41,500 nt of DNA from contig NZ_JADHDW010000017.1 of assembly GCF_016820555.1 (NCBI RefSeq), forward strand, positions 219-41,718, given 5' to 3'. The notes beneath the pieces are model-generated. The model was given only the letters and a program-made list of their open reading frames with translations. It ran no database searches and was not told the DNA's origin. This document shows, one piece after another, positions 31,900 through 40,640 of this stretch. The stretch's first letter is position 1. Every line of letters begins with the position of its first letter. The position numbers and the translations under genes are program-made. The DNA is from Bacillus sp. REN10. GTDB lineage: Bacteria; Bacillota; Bacilli; Bacillales; Domibacillaceae.

Positions 31900-32475
31900 C
31901 TAAGTTAATGAACGTTTTAAAAAGGAATACGTTTCTTCTTTAAAAGCATCGAGCTTACTTTCATCTTCTGAAATATAAAATCTTTCAGCGGCACTTTCAA
32001 TTAAATTAATAATAATTTTCGCTGTCCAATTAATGTTGATTTCTCCAACGATATCTTCAGATGCAACGGCTCTGTCCAAAATAGATTCAAGCCAATGGTA
32101 ATAAGGCTGGTAAATAGCTTCCCACTTTTCCATGGAATGATCGATCGCTAACCCGGAGTAACAAAGAACAATCACCTCTTTATGTGTCTTCGTTAGCTTA
32201 AAGGTTTCATCGATCATAATACGAACAATTTCCCAAAAATCTTCTGCATTTTCCGTTCCAGTTTTAATTTCATGTAAAGTCATTGTTAACAGGTTTTCGG
32301 CAATGGCAGGTATTAAGGCTTTTTTGGACGGAAAATATAAATAAAATGTTCCTTGGGCCACGCCCGCCATTTTAACAATATCGGATATTGAGGTTTTATC
32401 AAGTCCTTTTTGGGAAATGGTGCTAATAGCGGCTTGAAGAATTTTGTTATACTTGCCGTCTTTTACTGATGACAT
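31900..32475 (-). CDS. TetR-family repressor of the SMR pair
   Basis: A 191-residue regulator. The N-terminal helix-turn-helix (about 8-55) includes TSISDIVKMAGVAQGTFYLYFPSK, the TetR signature. The C-terminal ligand domain is not classifiable, but is of the family's usual size and would bind the drug or cation exported. ATG 32475 is preferred: AAGGAGG lies nine nt upstream; ATG at 32481 is only three nt away and at 32514 lies upstream of the site. Two matching palindromes at 31836 and 32500 predict control of the SMR operon and of itself. Confidence 0.88.
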   Translation of the reverse strand: MSSVKDGKYNKILQAAISTISQKGLDKTSISDIVKMAGVAQGTFYLYFPSKKALIPAIAENLLTMTLHEIKTGTENAEDFWEIVRIMIDETFKLTKTHKEVIVLCYSGLAIDHSMEKWEAIYQPYYHWLESILDRAVASEDIVGEININWTAKIIINLIESAAERFYISEDESKLDAFKEETYSFLKRSLT

Positions 32476-32499
32476 GATCATTTCCCTCCTTATTTTTTT

Positions 32500-32518
32500 A
32501 TGACTGATTGTCATTCAT
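32500..32518. promoter_or_regulatory. TetR autoregulatory operator
   Basis: ATGACTGATTGTCATTCAT differs from the SMR operator at 31836-31854 at two of 19 positions. It lies 25-43 bp upstream of the tetR start codon. Confidence 0.75.
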
Positions 32519-32582
32519 TTTACCACAAGATGCTTTTGTTCGCAAGATAGTCAAATTTTACATAAAAAACATGAAGAAGTGG

Positions 32583-32610
32583 TTGAAGTTACCTATAAAA
32601 TCAGTATAAT
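32583..32610 (+). promoter_or_regulatory. Promoter of the XRE-potABCD operon
   Basis: TTGAAG (32583-32588), 16-bp spacer, TATAAT (32605-32610). Start near 32617, with operator-like repeats just downstream. Confidence 0.65.
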
Positions 32611-32634
32611 AAGATGCTGTGGGTAAACATTAAG

Positions 32635-32681
32635 TTATTAAATAGTAAACTTTATTGACTATAAGTTTATTAATTATAAAC
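32635..32681. promoter_or_regulatory. Candidate operator repeats of the XRE-cupin regulator
   Basis: Two similar elements, TTATTAAATAGTAAAC (about 32635-32650) and TTTATTAATTATAAAC (32666-32681), lie between the start of transcription and the XRE gene. The second contains GTTTAT-n5-ATAAAC. A repressor bound here would block its own operon. Confidence 0.45.
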
Positions 32682-32699
32682 AGAGCAAGAGGTTATAAA

Positions 32700-33242
32700 A
32701 TGGATATTGGGAAAAAAATAAAAAATTTACGCTTAAAGAAGGGGTTAACGCAAGAGGAGCTTGGAGAACGGACGGATTTAAGCAAAGGATATATTTCTCA
32801 GCTTGAGCGAGATTTAAGCTCTCCGTCCATCGAAACATTCTTTCACATTCTTGAAGTGCTTGGCTGCTCGCCGAAGGAGTTTTTTGATGAGCAAGCGAGA
32901 GAGCAAAAAGTGGTATATACCGAAGATGATCAAACGGACTACTATGACGAAGAAAAGGGATATAACATTCAATGGTTAGTGCCTGAATCGAATGAGAAAG
33001 AAATGGAGCCTGTCAAAATCGTTTTAGAAAAGGGTGGAGAATTTAAGAAGTTTGAGCCATCCTTAGCTGAAACATTTGGTTATGTGCTGAAAGGAAGCAT
33101 CGCTATCCAGTTGGGAAAGAGAACCTATTTTGCCAAAGCCGGTGAGGCGATCTATTTTCATTCCTCGGAAGCCCATCAAATTATTAATGATTTTGATGGA
33201 CCATCGGAGCTCATTTTAACTGTCACAGAATCTTACTTGTAA
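32700..33242 (+). CDS. XRE-cupin regulator of polyamine transport (PuuR-like)
   Basis: A 180-residue protein with an N-terminal XRE helix-turn-helix (about 5-62; TQEELGERTDLSKGYISQLE) and a C-terminal cupin (about 105-178; FGYVLKGSIAIQLGKRTYFAKAGEAIYF, with HSSEAHQIIND). This two-domain layout is that of PuuR, the putrescine-responsive repressor of E. coli. ATG 32700 follows AAGAGG. It is 18 bp from potA and forms an operon with potABCD, so polyamines are the likely ligand. Confidence 0.88.
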   Translation: MDIGKKIKNLRLKKGLTQEELGERTDLSKGYISQLERDLSSPSIETFFHILEVLGCSPKEFFDEQAREQKVVYTEDDQTDYYDEEKGYNIQWLVPESNEKEMEPVKIVLEKGGEFKKFEPSLAETFGYVLKGSIAIQLGKRTYFAKAGEAIYFHSSEAHQIINDFDGPSELILTVTESYL

Positions 33243-33260
33243 ACAATAGGGAGGTACATC

Positions 33261-34367
33261 ATGAGTGAAAATGTAATTATTCGCTTTGATCAAGTTACAA
33301 AGCAATATGACGATGATACGGTGGTTCTTGATCATGTGAGTTTTGAAATTGAGAGAGGGAAGTTCTATACGCTTCTCGGTCCTTCTGGATGCGGGAAGAC
33401 GACGATTTTACGCTTGATTGCCGGTTTTACTGAGGCATCACAAGGAGATATTTTCTTTAATGGAGAGCGAATTAATCATGTTCCAGCGAATAAACGCCAA
33501 GTGAATACGGTATTTCAAGATTATGCTCTATTTCCTCATTTAAATGTATACGAAAATGTCGCCTTTGGTTTACGAATTAAAAAAATGAATAAAGCTGATA
33601 TTGATCAAAAAGTAAAAGAAGCGTTGCGTTTTGTGAACTTGAGCGGATACGAAAATCGTGAAATAACGGAAATGTCAGGAGGGCAACGTCAGCGGGTAGC
33701 GATTGCACGGGCGATTGTGAATGAACCGGAAGTCATTTTGCTGGATGAACCGTTGTCGGCACTTGACTTAAAACTGCGTACAGAAATGCAATATGAGCTT
33801 CGTGATTTACAGCAACGTCTCGGTATTACCTTTATTTTTGTGACGCACGATCAAGAGGAAGCATTAGCAATGTCGGATGAGATTTTTGTTTTAAATGAAG
33901 GGAAAATTCAGCAGAGCGGGACGCCGACAGATATTTATGATGAGCCGATTAACCGCTTTGTAGCTGATTTTATCGGAGAGTCTAATATTGTGCCCGGGAA
34001 AATGATTCGAGATTTTGAAGTGGAGTTTGCAGGAAAGACATTTGAATGTGTCGATCAGGGATTAAACGCCAATGAACCAGTCGAGATTGTGATTCGACCG
34101 GAGGATTTAGAAATTACCACTTGGGAACAAGGGAAGATTCAAGCGAGAGTTGTGTCTCAGTTGTTCCGTGGCGTTCACTATGAAATGCTTTGCTATGATG
34201 ATGAACAAAATGAATGGTTAGTTCATTCAACGAAGAAAGCAACGGTTGGCGATGCGATTGGTTTGGATTTTGATTCAGAAGCGATTCATGTTATGCGACT
34301 TGGAGAAACAGAAGAGGAATTTGATAAACGATTAGAATCTTATGATGAGGTTAGCCATGAGGAATAA
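33261..34367 (+). CDS. potA: Spermidine/putrescine ABC transporter ATPase
   Basis: A 368-residue ABC ATPase with Walker [10 protein letters not shown] (about 40-48), signature [14 protein letters not shown], Walker [13 protein letters not shown], the H-loop [13 protein letters not shown], and a C-terminal TOBE domain (about 280-355) typical of PotA/MalK-type importers. RBS GGGAGG precedes ATG 33261. Overlaps potB by 11 bp. With PotB, PotC and PotD it forms a polyamine importer that supplies the catabolic enzymes encoded upstream. Confidence 0.95.
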   Translation: MSENVIIRFDQVTKQYDDDTVVLDHVSFEIERGKFYTLLGPSGCGKTTILRLIAGFTEASQGDIFFNGERINHVPANKRQVNTVFQDYALFPHLNVYENVAFGLRIKKMNKADIDQKVKEALRFVNLSGYENREITEMSGGQRQRVAIARAIVNEPEVILLDEPLSALDLKLRTEMQYELRDLQQRLGITFIFVTHDQEEALAMSDEIFVLNEGKIQQSGTPTDIYDEPINRFVADFIGESNIVPGKMIRDFEVEFAGKTFECVDQGLNANEPVEIVIRPEDLEITTWEQGKIQARVVSQLFRGVHYEMLCYDDEQNEWLVHSTKKATVGDAIGLDFDSEAIHVMRLGETEEEFDKRLESYDEVSHEE

Positions 34368-35160
34368 GACGCGTAGTTTGTATTTGTTTCCATATATTCT
34401 TTGGATTGTCTTGTTTGTTGTTGCTCCAATTCTGCTAGTTGTATACTATTCTTTCTTTGATATTGATGGGAATTTCACTTTTGGAAATTATGAGAAGTTT
34501 TTCACTCCGGTTTATTTAAAAATGGTCGCGAGTTCTTTCTGGTATGCCTTTTTAATTACGGCTTTTTGTTTGCTGATTGCTTATCCGGCTGCTTATATCA
34601 TTACGAAGTCCAAGCATAAGCAATTGCTATTATTACTAATTATTTTACCTTCGTGGATTAATTTGCTGTTGAAGGCTTATGCTTTTATCGGCATCTTTGG
34701 TACTTATGGAGCGGCTAATAATTTCTTAGAATTGATCGGAATTGGCACGCAGCAAATTTTGTTTACAGACTTTAGCTTTATCTTTGTGTCTGTTTATATT
34801 TTTATTCCGTTTATGATTTTACCGATTTTTAATGCGTTAGATAAGATGAATCCGACGTTAATCGATGCTTCGCGTGATCTGGGGGCTTCCGCTTGGACCA
34901 CGTTTCGCAAAGTCGTGTTTCCGCTGACGATCGATGGAGTGAAATCAGGAGTGCAGGCTGTCTTTATCCCGGCGCTGTCCTTGTTTATGATCACTCGTTT
35001 AATCGCAGGAAACCGTGTGATTACACTTGGAACGGCGATTGAACAGCATTTTCTTGTCACGCAAGACTGGGGAATGGGTTCAGCCATTGCTGTATTCTTA
35101 ATTATTACGATGGTGGTTATCATGCTGATGACTAGCACAAGAAAGCGGGGGACTATGTAG
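34357..35160 (+). CDS. potB: Spermidine/putrescine ABC transporter permease PotB
   Basis: A 267-residue inner-membrane permease with about six helices and the EAA loop [22 protein letters not shown], typical of ABC importer permeases. ATG 34357 is preferred with GAGG six nt upstream; an upstream ATG at 34342 would lie within potA. Its start overlaps the end of potA, coupling translation. Confidence 0.93.
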   Translation: MRNKTRSLYLFPYILWIVLFVVAPILLVVYYSFFDIDGNFTFGNYEKFFTPVYLKMVASSFWYAFLITAFCLLIAYPAAYIITKSKHKQLLLLLIILPSWINLLLKAYAFIGIFGTYGAANNFLELIGIGTQQILFTDFSFIFVSVYIFIPFMILPIFNALDKMNPTLIDASRDLGASAWTTFRKVVFPLTIDGVKSGVQAVFIPALSLFMITRLIAGNRVITLGTAIEQHFLVTQDWGMGSAIAVFLIITMVVIMLMTSTRKRGTM

Positions 35161-35161
35161 T

Positions 35162-35965
35162 ATGAAAAAAAGTACCGCTTGGTCAAAAGCTTATTTACTG
35201 TTTATGTTCGTCGTTCTTTACGCACCGATTTTCTATTTAGTGTTCTACTCGTTTAATAGCGGGGGTACGATGAATGATTTTGAAAGCTTTACATTAGATT
35301 GGTACAAGGAATTGTTCCAAGATACACGCTTGTTGATTATTGTGTTAAATACGATTATTATCGCTCTTTTATCGGCCGCTATTTCTACGATTATCGGCGT
35401 GCTTGGCGCGATAGCGATCGTATATATGAAAAAGCGAATCGTTCAAAATACATTGCTGTCATTTAATAATGTGTTAATCGTTAGTCCAGATGTGATTATC
35501 GGCGCCTCGTTCTTAATTTTATTTACGATGCTTGGCATTAAGCTTGGCTTTATGTCAGTGTTGTTATCGCATATTGCCTTTTCGATTCCAATTGTCGTCA
35601 TTATGGTGTTGCCAAAGCTGCAAGAGATGAGTACGTCGTTAATTGATGCGGCTCGTGATTTAGGGGCTAGCCAATGGGATGTATTTTCAAAAGTGATACT
35701 GCCCTATATTTCACCAGGGGTTTTCGCCGGATTCTTTCTCGCGTTAACGTACTCTTTAGATGATTTTGCTGTGACCTTTTTCGTGACAGGAAATGGCTTT
35801 AGTACGTTATCAGTTGAGATTTATTCACTTGCTCGTCAAGGAATTTCATTAAATATTAATGCGTTATCGACATTATTATTCTTGTTTACAGTTATTCTTG
35901 TGATTGGTTACTACTTTATTACGAAAAAGAATAACCGGCCAACTGGATGGGGGGCACGAAAATGA
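35162..35965 (+). CDS. potC: Spermidine/putrescine ABC transporter permease PotC
   Basis: A 267-residue permease with about six helices and the EAA loop DAARDLGASQWDVFSKVILPYI. It starts one base after the potB stop and overlaps potD by four bases (ATGA), so potABCD is one tightly coupled operon. It pairs with PotB to form the membrane channel. Confidence 0.94.
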   Translation: MKKSTAWSKAYLLFMFVVLYAPIFYLVFYSFNSGGTMNDFESFTLDWYKELFQDTRLLIIVLNTIIIALLSAAISTIIGVLGAIAIVYMKKRIVQNTLLSFNNVLIVSPDVIIGASFLILFTMLGIKLGFMSVLLSHIAFSIPIVVIMVLPKLQEMSTSLIDAARDLGASQWDVFSKVILPYISPGVFAGFFLALTYSLDDFAVTFFVTGNGFSTLSVEIYSLARQGISLNINALSTLLFLFTVILVIGYYFITKKNNRPTGWGARK

Positions 35966-37035
35966 ATAAATTACTTCGCGGATTAATCGCTGTTTTTGCG
36001 CTTGCCTTTCTCTTGATGTATATCGCTTCTCGACTAAATGCCTCTACTGGGCAAACAGTGGGTAATACACTAACCGTGTATAACTGGGGCGATTACATTG
36101 ACCCAGATTTAATCACGAAATTTGAAAAAGAAACGGGCATTAAAGTCATTTATGAAACGTTCGATTCAAATGAAGCGATGATGACGAAAATTGAACAAGG
36201 CGGAACAGCTTACGATATTGCTGTTCCATCCGAATATGCCATCGATAAAATGAAAAAAAATGATTTGCTCATTCCGGTGGATCATAGCCAATTGCCTAAT
36301 TTGAAAAATATTGATCCGCGCTTTATGGATCTTGCATTTGATGAAGGAAATAAATATTCGATCCCCTATTTTTGGGGAACGGTGGGCATTCTTTATAATC
36401 AAGATTTAATGGGTGGAAAGAAAATTACTGCTTGGAATGATTTATGGGATGAAAGCTATAAAAATGATGTATTTTTAGTAGATGGCGCTCGTGAAGTCAT
36501 CGGTATGGGCTTAAATACATTAGGCTATTCGTTGAATGATACGAATAAAGAACATTTAATAGAAGCAAAGGAAAAGCTGGATGAACTGACACCAAACGTG
36601 AAAGCAATTGTTGGCGATGAAATCCAATTACTCATGATAAATAATGAAGCAAAAATTGGTGTCGTTTGGTCTGGTACCGCTGCGGATGTAATGTCTGAAA
36701 ATGAGAGTTTGGAATATGTTGTACCAGAAGAAGGGTCAAATTTGTGGTTTGATAATATGGTGATTCCGAAAACGTCGAAAAACGTTGAGGCGGCTCATCA
36801 ATTTATCAACTTTATGCTTGATCCGAAAAACGCTGCACAAAATGCGGATTATGTTGGCTACTCCACACCGAATAAAAAGGCGTTGGAATTTATGCCGGAG
36901 GATGTAGTGAATGATCAACGCTTTTATCCTGAGGCAGAATTGACCGAAAGACTTGAAGTATACGAAAATCTTGGTCCCAAAATGTTGGCTTATTACAATG
37001 AATTGTTTCTAGAATTTAAAATGCATAGAAAGTAA
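35962..37035 (+). CDS. potD: Polyamine-binding protein PotD, membrane-anchored
   Basis: A 357-residue extracellular solute-binding protein of the PotD family: LTVYNWGDYIDPDLI at the start of the mature domain, YDIAVPSEYAIDKM, and SIPYFWGTVGI are family-typical polyamine-site blocks. The N-terminal hydrophobic segment (about 6-24) is followed by SRLNASTG and lacks the lipobox cysteine that anchors most Gram-positive receptors, so the helix itself may be an uncleaved anchor. ATG 35962 follows GGGGGG and overlaps the potC stop. Confidence 0.93.
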   Translation: MNKLLRGLIAVFALAFLLMYIASRLNASTGQTVGNTLTVYNWGDYIDPDLITKFEKETGIKVIYETFDSNEAMMTKIEQGGTAYDIAVPSEYAIDKMKKNDLLIPVDHSQLPNLKNIDPRFMDLAFDEGNKYSIPYFWGTVGILYNQDLMGGKKITAWNDLWDESYKNDVFLVDGAREVIGMGLNTLGYSLNDTNKEHLIEAKEKLDELTPNVKAIVGDEIQLLMINNEAKIGVVWSGTAADVMSENESLEYVVPEEGSNLWFDNMVIPKTSKNVEAAHQFINFMLDPKNAAQNADYVGYSTPNKKALEFMPEDVVNDQRFYPEAELTERLEVYENLGPKMLAYYNELFLEFKMHRK

Positions 37036-37038
37036 CAG

Positions 37039-37068
37039 AAGTGTCCCTCATTTGGGGCACTTTTTTTG
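37039..37068 (+). terminator. Terminator of potABCD
   Basis: AAGTGTCCC (37039-37047) with GGGGCACTT (37054-37062), one G-U pair, then TTTTTT. Confidence 0.88.
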
Positions 37069-37152
37069 TGAGGATATGGAGCGGACGACTGCTAGTTTTG
37101 TTTTTATTCCTAATTTTTCCTCTTTCCTGTCTGATGTTACTACTAATGCGTG

Positions 37153-37185
37153 TTCTCGGTCTCAAGTCTGAGGGAAAGTTCCATC
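37153..37185 (+). promoter_or_regulatory. LiaR-type box, copy 1
   Basis: A 33-bp block TTCTCGGTCTCAAGTCTGAG followed by a GAAAGTTCCATC core is repeated with four mismatches at 37625-37657. Each copy is about 70-80 bp upstream of a liaI-like start codon, and a weak -35/-10 pair (GGAAAG/TTATGG here) can be drawn 16 bp apart. As the operon encodes the response regulator LiaR, these are its probable binding sites; that is inferred from position and duplication. Confidence 0.55.
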
Positions 37186-37262
37186 TATGGATTGTTATGG
37201 TGATGGGTTTATGAGAGTAACGTAATAAATAGATAATGATCAGAAGAGGGGGAGAGGAAATA

Positions 37263-37457
37263 ATGAATACGGCGATGTTGTTTCATATCTTTACAATAGC
37301 CTTATTAATGATAATTTCAAGCCTCGGAGCAATCCTTAGTTTAATTGTATCCGCCATTGTCATTTATGTCGCATGGGAACAATTTCAGAAGCCGTCCTCT
37401 AATATAGTGAAAATGTTTTGGATTACTATAGCTTTTTGGGGAGCTACAGGGATTTAA
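37263..37457 (+). CDS. Truncated LiaI-like membrane protein
   Basis: A 64-residue product from ATG 37263 (RBS GGGGAGAGG). It aligns with the first half of the full LiaI-like protein downstream: LGAILSLIVSAIVIYVAWEQFQKPSS here versus LGPVIALVICAGIMYVAWTQFQKSPS there. It stops in the third hydrophobic region, at FWGATGI, followed by TAA, while the paralogue continues for about 50 more residues. Two membrane helices remain. It may be a decaying tandem copy or a short functional anchor; it retains its own regulatory box and a terminator (37514-37538). Confidence 0.7.
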   Translation: MNTAMLFHIFTIALLMIISSLGAILSLIVSAIVIYVAWEQFQKPSSNIVKMFWITIAFWGATGI

Positions 37458-37513
37458 AGGGAAATACACAGGGGAATTATTCTAAAAACTTAATAAATCG
37501 AGCATTAGTTATT

Positions 37514-37538
37514 CCTCTATCTTGATAGGGGGTTTTTT
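37514..37538 (+). terminator. Terminator of the truncated liaI copy
   Basis: CCTCTATC and GATAGGGG with a very short loop, then TTTTTT. Confidence 0.65.
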
Positions 37539-37624
37539 ATTTGTATGAAAGGAATTCGTGTAAGGTGCTCCTATCCCGTGTGGATCATTCCAGTCTATAC
37601 GCCACTAAACAAGCTCTTTTGTTT

Positions 37625-37657
37625 TTCTCAGTCTCAGGTCCGAGTGAAAGTTCCATC
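37625..37657 (+). promoter_or_regulatory. LiaR-type box, copy 2
   Basis: The second copy of the 33-bp block (TTCTCAGTCTCAGGTCCGAG then a GAAAGTTCCATC core), with a weak -35/-10 pair TGAAAG/TTATGA 16 bp apart. It precedes the full-length liaI-liaH operon. Confidence 0.6.
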
Positions 37658-37729
37658 CCAGGCTCGTTATGAAATAAAGAAATCAACGGTAAGATATAAA
37701 CAAGATAACGAAAGGAGAGAGGATAGAAA

Positions 37730-38074
37730 ATGAAAAAGGTGATGCTGTTTTGTATAGGTGGACTAGCTGCCATCATCGCTGCGGCCAGTTTAGGTCCTGT
37801 CATTGCTCTAGTGATCTGTGCAGGAATTATGTATGTGGCATGGACGCAGTTTCAAAAGTCTCCATCAAAAATGACGAAAGCATTTTGGGGCATGGCTGGA
37901 CTCATCGCATTTTTTGTGGCAGTAGGGAATGTTCCTGCACTTCTAGGAGTTGGAGCACTAGTTGTGCTGTACATGGTCTATAAAAAGTGGAATGAAGAGG
38001 AGTTAGTAGAAGTAGAGAAAGAGACTGATCCATTTGTGAACTTTGAAAGAGAATGGAAGCAATTAATGAAATAA
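37730..38074 (+). CDS. liaI: LiaI-like membrane anchor
   Basis: A 114-residue protein with about three to four hydrophobic segments and a charged C-terminal tail (EELVEVEKETDPFVNFEREW). In B. subtilis LiaI is the small membrane protein that recruits the phage-shock-type protein LiaH; here the next gene is liaH, 24 bp away, in the same order. ATG 37730 follows AAAGGAGAGAGG. The tail may contact LiaH. Induced by LiaR under lipid II cycle stress by analogy. Confidence 0.8.
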   Translation: MKKVMLFCIGGLAAIIAAASLGPVIALVICAGIMYVAWTQFQKSPSKMTKAFWGMAGLIAFFVAVGNVPALLGVGALVVLYMVYKKWNEEELVEVEKETDPFVNFEREWKQLMK

Positions 38075-38098
38075 ATGAATAGTTAAGGAGAGAGTAAA

Positions 38099-38746
38099 AT
38101 GGAAAATATTTTTAAAAGAATGATCAGAACAGTGGAAGCCGGATTGTTTGAGTATGTGGAGGAAAAGGAAAAAAAGAATCCAATTGCGATGTTAAATCAA
38201 TACTTACGCGAGGCGAAGAAAGAAACAGAGAAGGCTGTCAAACTGTTAGAACGCCAGCAATTATTAAAACAGGAATTTGAGCGTGAATTGCGAGAAGCGC
38301 GTCGTTTGGAAGAAAAGCGTAATAGACAAGCTGCTGTAGCGGCCGAAGCAGGGGAAACGGAACTGGCGGCATTTGCTAGACGAGAAGCTGATGTATATAA
38401 AGAACGTGCAGAACGCCTGCAAGAGTCGATTGATATTGTGAATGAACAGCTGATTACGCTTGAAAGTAAGGCGGAAGAGATGAAGCATAAATTGAAAGAT
38501 ATGAATGTTCGTCGTCTAGAATTAATGGGGCGTGAAAACGTGGCACGAGCACAATATAGCATGAACAAACTAATTGATGATACGAACGAAGCATCTCGTC
38601 CATTTGGTCGTTTCGAAGAGTTAGAGATTTACATTGATAATTTAGAGAATAAAGTGAATCGCCGTTATGAAACATCCTTAATGGATGCTCGCTTAGCTGA
38701 TCTTGAACGTCAAGCAAGACAAACAGAAAAGAGCGCACAGTCATAA
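38099..38746 (+). CDS. liaH: Phage-shock protein A homologue LiaH
   Basis: A 215-residue PspA/IM30-family coiled-coil protein. The N-terminal helix (MENIFKRMIRTVEAGLF) and long Glu/Arg/Lys-rich heptads from about 45 to 160 match the family. It oligomerises on the inner face of the membrane under envelope stress. RBS AAGGAGAG precedes ATG 38099. It follows liaI and is separated from liaF by a terminator, so in the induced state liaIH would be much more abundant than liaFSR. Confidence 0.92.
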   Translation: MENIFKRMIRTVEAGLFEYVEEKEKKNPIAMLNQYLREAKKETEKAVKLLERQQLLKQEFERELREARRLEEKRNRQAAVAAEAGETELAAFARREADVYKERAERLQESIDIVNEQLITLESKAEEMKHKLKDMNVRRLELMGRENVARAQYSMNKLIDDTNEASRPFGRFEELEIYIDNLENKVNRRYETSLMDARLADLERQARQTEKSAQS

Positions 38747-38777
38747 TAAAATGTGCTATGATTGAAAATTGAAGAAG

Positions 38778-38816
38778 ATGAAACAAACCCGCATAGACGG
38801 GTTTGTTTCATTCTTA
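38778..38816 (+). terminator. Terminator between liaH and liaF
   Basis: ATGAAACAAACCC (38778-38790) and GGGTTTGTTTCAT (38799-38811) are perfect complements, followed by TCTT. The T tract is short, so partial read-through to liaFSR is possible. Confidence 0.8.
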
Positions 38817-38850
38817 AAATAACTCGTGTTTCGAGGAAGGGGGAAGAGCG

Positions 38851-39594
38851 ATGTCACCACTTAAGCGTACAGATTTGCTCACTATATTTCTACTTACTGG
38901 TTTATTGATTTTTTTTATTGAGGCAACGTTTTTTCAAACGGATTTTGTTTTTCCTCTCTTCTTCGGAATGGCGATGATGTATTTTGGTCGGAAGTGGAAA
39001 AGAAATTGGTTTGGGCGCCTGCTGTTTTGGTTCGGGGGCTTTATGATTGTCGTGTTAATTTTAAGCATGAATAGTTTGCGAATGCTTGTGATTGCTGGCG
39101 TTGTTTATTTGCTATATCGCGTCATTCAATCAAAAAAACAGCCGACTGGATTTTCGTTGACGCCGGAAAAGATCCCTATGGTCGAAATTGAATCTGGTCA
39201 GTCTATTCAGCATCCCTTTATGAAAAACCGTTTATTTTCTGTTCAATCTACACCTGATCAGCCTTACGAATGGAAAGATATCCATATTCAAGGAGGGCTT
39301 GGCGACATTACGGTGAATTTGAGCAATACGGTTTTACCGAAAGGGCCAGCTGTTATTTCGATCCGGCAGGTAATGGGAAAGGTGAAAATTGATATTCCTT
39401 ATGAAACGCCAGTGCGTATTCGATATACCGCTTTAGCTGGAAATGCCTATATGTTTCAACGCGTTCCAGTTACGATTTGGAATGATACGTTTTACTACGA
39501 AGACCACCAACTGGCAGATCAAGAAGGGGGCGATCCTGCCGTTGTCATTTTTGTCTCCACTTTATTGGGAGATCTGGAGGTGAACCGAGTATGA
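38851..39594 (+). CDS. liaF: LiaF, inhibitor of the LiaRS two-component system
   Basis: A 247-residue protein: about four N-terminal helices (about 8-95), then a C-terminal soluble beta-rich domain (about 130-245; GGLGDITVNLSNTVLPKGPAVISI region, DUF2154/toastrack type) typical of LiaF. LiaF keeps LiaS off until stress. ATG 38851 follows GGAAGGGGG. It overlaps liaS by four bases. Confidence 0.9.
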   Translation: MSPLKRTDLLTIFLLTGLLIFFIEATFFQTDFVFPLFFGMAMMYFGRKWKRNWFGRLLFWFGGFMIVVLILSMNSLRMLVIAGVVYLLYRVIQSKKQPTGFSLTPEKIPMVEIESGQSIQHPFMKNRLFSVQSTPDQPYEWKDIHIQGGLGDITVNLSNTVLPKGPAVISIRQVMGKVKIDIPYETPVRIRYTALAGNAYMFQRVPVTIWNDTFYYEDHQLADQEGGDPAVVIFVSTLLGDLEVNRV

Positions 39595-40640
39595 GCGTGT
39601 TTGCCAAACAGTTTAGGCAAATGTTTCTTGCCGTCTTGGTCATCACTTCTATTGTGATTTCTGCTTTCATGATTAGTTTTCCTCAGTCAAACTGGGAAGT
39701 GTATCTTGAAAAAAAATTATTTGATTTACCATTTATCTTTTTTGTTGCGGCTGCGGCAGTGAGTACCTCTTTTTTCTTCGGGATGTTATATGGTTGGCTA
39801 CAATGGTCTTCGTTGAAAAGGTTAGAAGAACGACTCGATTGGTTAGTATCAGGAAAGGAAGACTTACCTGAAGAGAAAAAACTAACAGCAGATTTTGCGG
39901 CAATTGAACAAAAGTTTCAACAGCTAGAGCAGGCAGTAGCGGAGCAAAAGCAGGCGGCCAGACGCCTCGTTCGAGAGAAAACAGAGAGCCAGGAGAGTCT
40001 AATTGAAGAAATGGTTTCTCAAGAAAGACATCGGCTTGCTCGCGAATTGCACGACTCTGTTTCCCAGCAGTTATTTGCTGCTTCAATGATGATGTCCGCT
40101 GTGAATGAGAACCGTCAAGCTGATGATGCGATGGAGACAAAGCAATTGGCGATGGTGGAAGAAATGATTCAGCAATCACAGCTAGAGATGAGGGCTTTAC
40201 TTTTACACTTGCGGCCAGTTCCTTTAGACGGGAAATCGTTAAAAGAAGGGATCGATAGCCTATTGCTCGAATTGTCCCAAAAGGTCCCTCTCTCGATTCA
40301 TTGGACAACGGAAGAAATCCCAATGGACCGCGGCATGGAAGATCACTTATTTCGAATTATTCAAGAGTCTATCTCCAATACGTTGCGTCATGCAAAAGCA
40401 AGCCGCCTGGATGTACTAAATGTATGGCGAGATGGCGTGGTGATTTTAAGGATTAGTGATGACGGAGTAGGTTTCGACGTAGAAACGAACAAAGTCGGTT
40501 CTTATGGATTACAAAATATGTACGAACGAGCGATTGAAATAGGCGGAACATTGAAAATTATTTCACTGCCGGCTCAAGGGACAAAACTAGAAGTAAAAGT
40601 CCCACTCAAGCGAATAGAGGGGGAAGGAAGAAATGATTAA
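39591..40640 (+). CDS. liaS: Sensor histidine kinase LiaS
   Basis: A 349-residue NarL/LuxR-type kinase: two N-terminal helices (about 12-30 and 45-67) bracket a short extracellular loop, then a linker, a HisKA_3 domain with phospho-acceptor His154 ([16 protein letters not shown]), and an ATPase with NTLRHAKAS and DDGVGFD. Such intramembrane-sensing kinases detect lipid II cycle damage through LiaF. Overlaps liaF by four and liaR by eight bases. Confidence 0.93.
   Translation: MSVFAKQFRQMFLAVLVITSIVISAFMISFPQSNWEVYLEKKLFDLPFIFFVAAAAVSTSFFFGMLYGWLQWSSLKRLEERLDWLVSGKEDLPEEKKLTADFAAIEQKFQQLEQAVAEQKQAARRLVREKTESQESLIEEMVSQERHRLARELHDSVSQQLFAASMMMSAVNENRQADDAMETKQLAMVEEMIQQSQLEMRALLLHLRPVPLDGKSLKEGIDSLLLELSQKVPLSIHWTTEEIPMDRGMEDHLFRIIQESISNTLRHAKASRLDVLNVWRDGVVILRISDDGVGFDVETNKVGSYGLQNMYERAIEIGGTLKIISLPAQGTKLEVKVPLKRIEGEGRND

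Noticed and set aside
39733-40323. 196-codon minus-strand frame opposite liaS
   Set aside because: It lies entirely antisense to a clear histidine kinase gene and is not protein-like.
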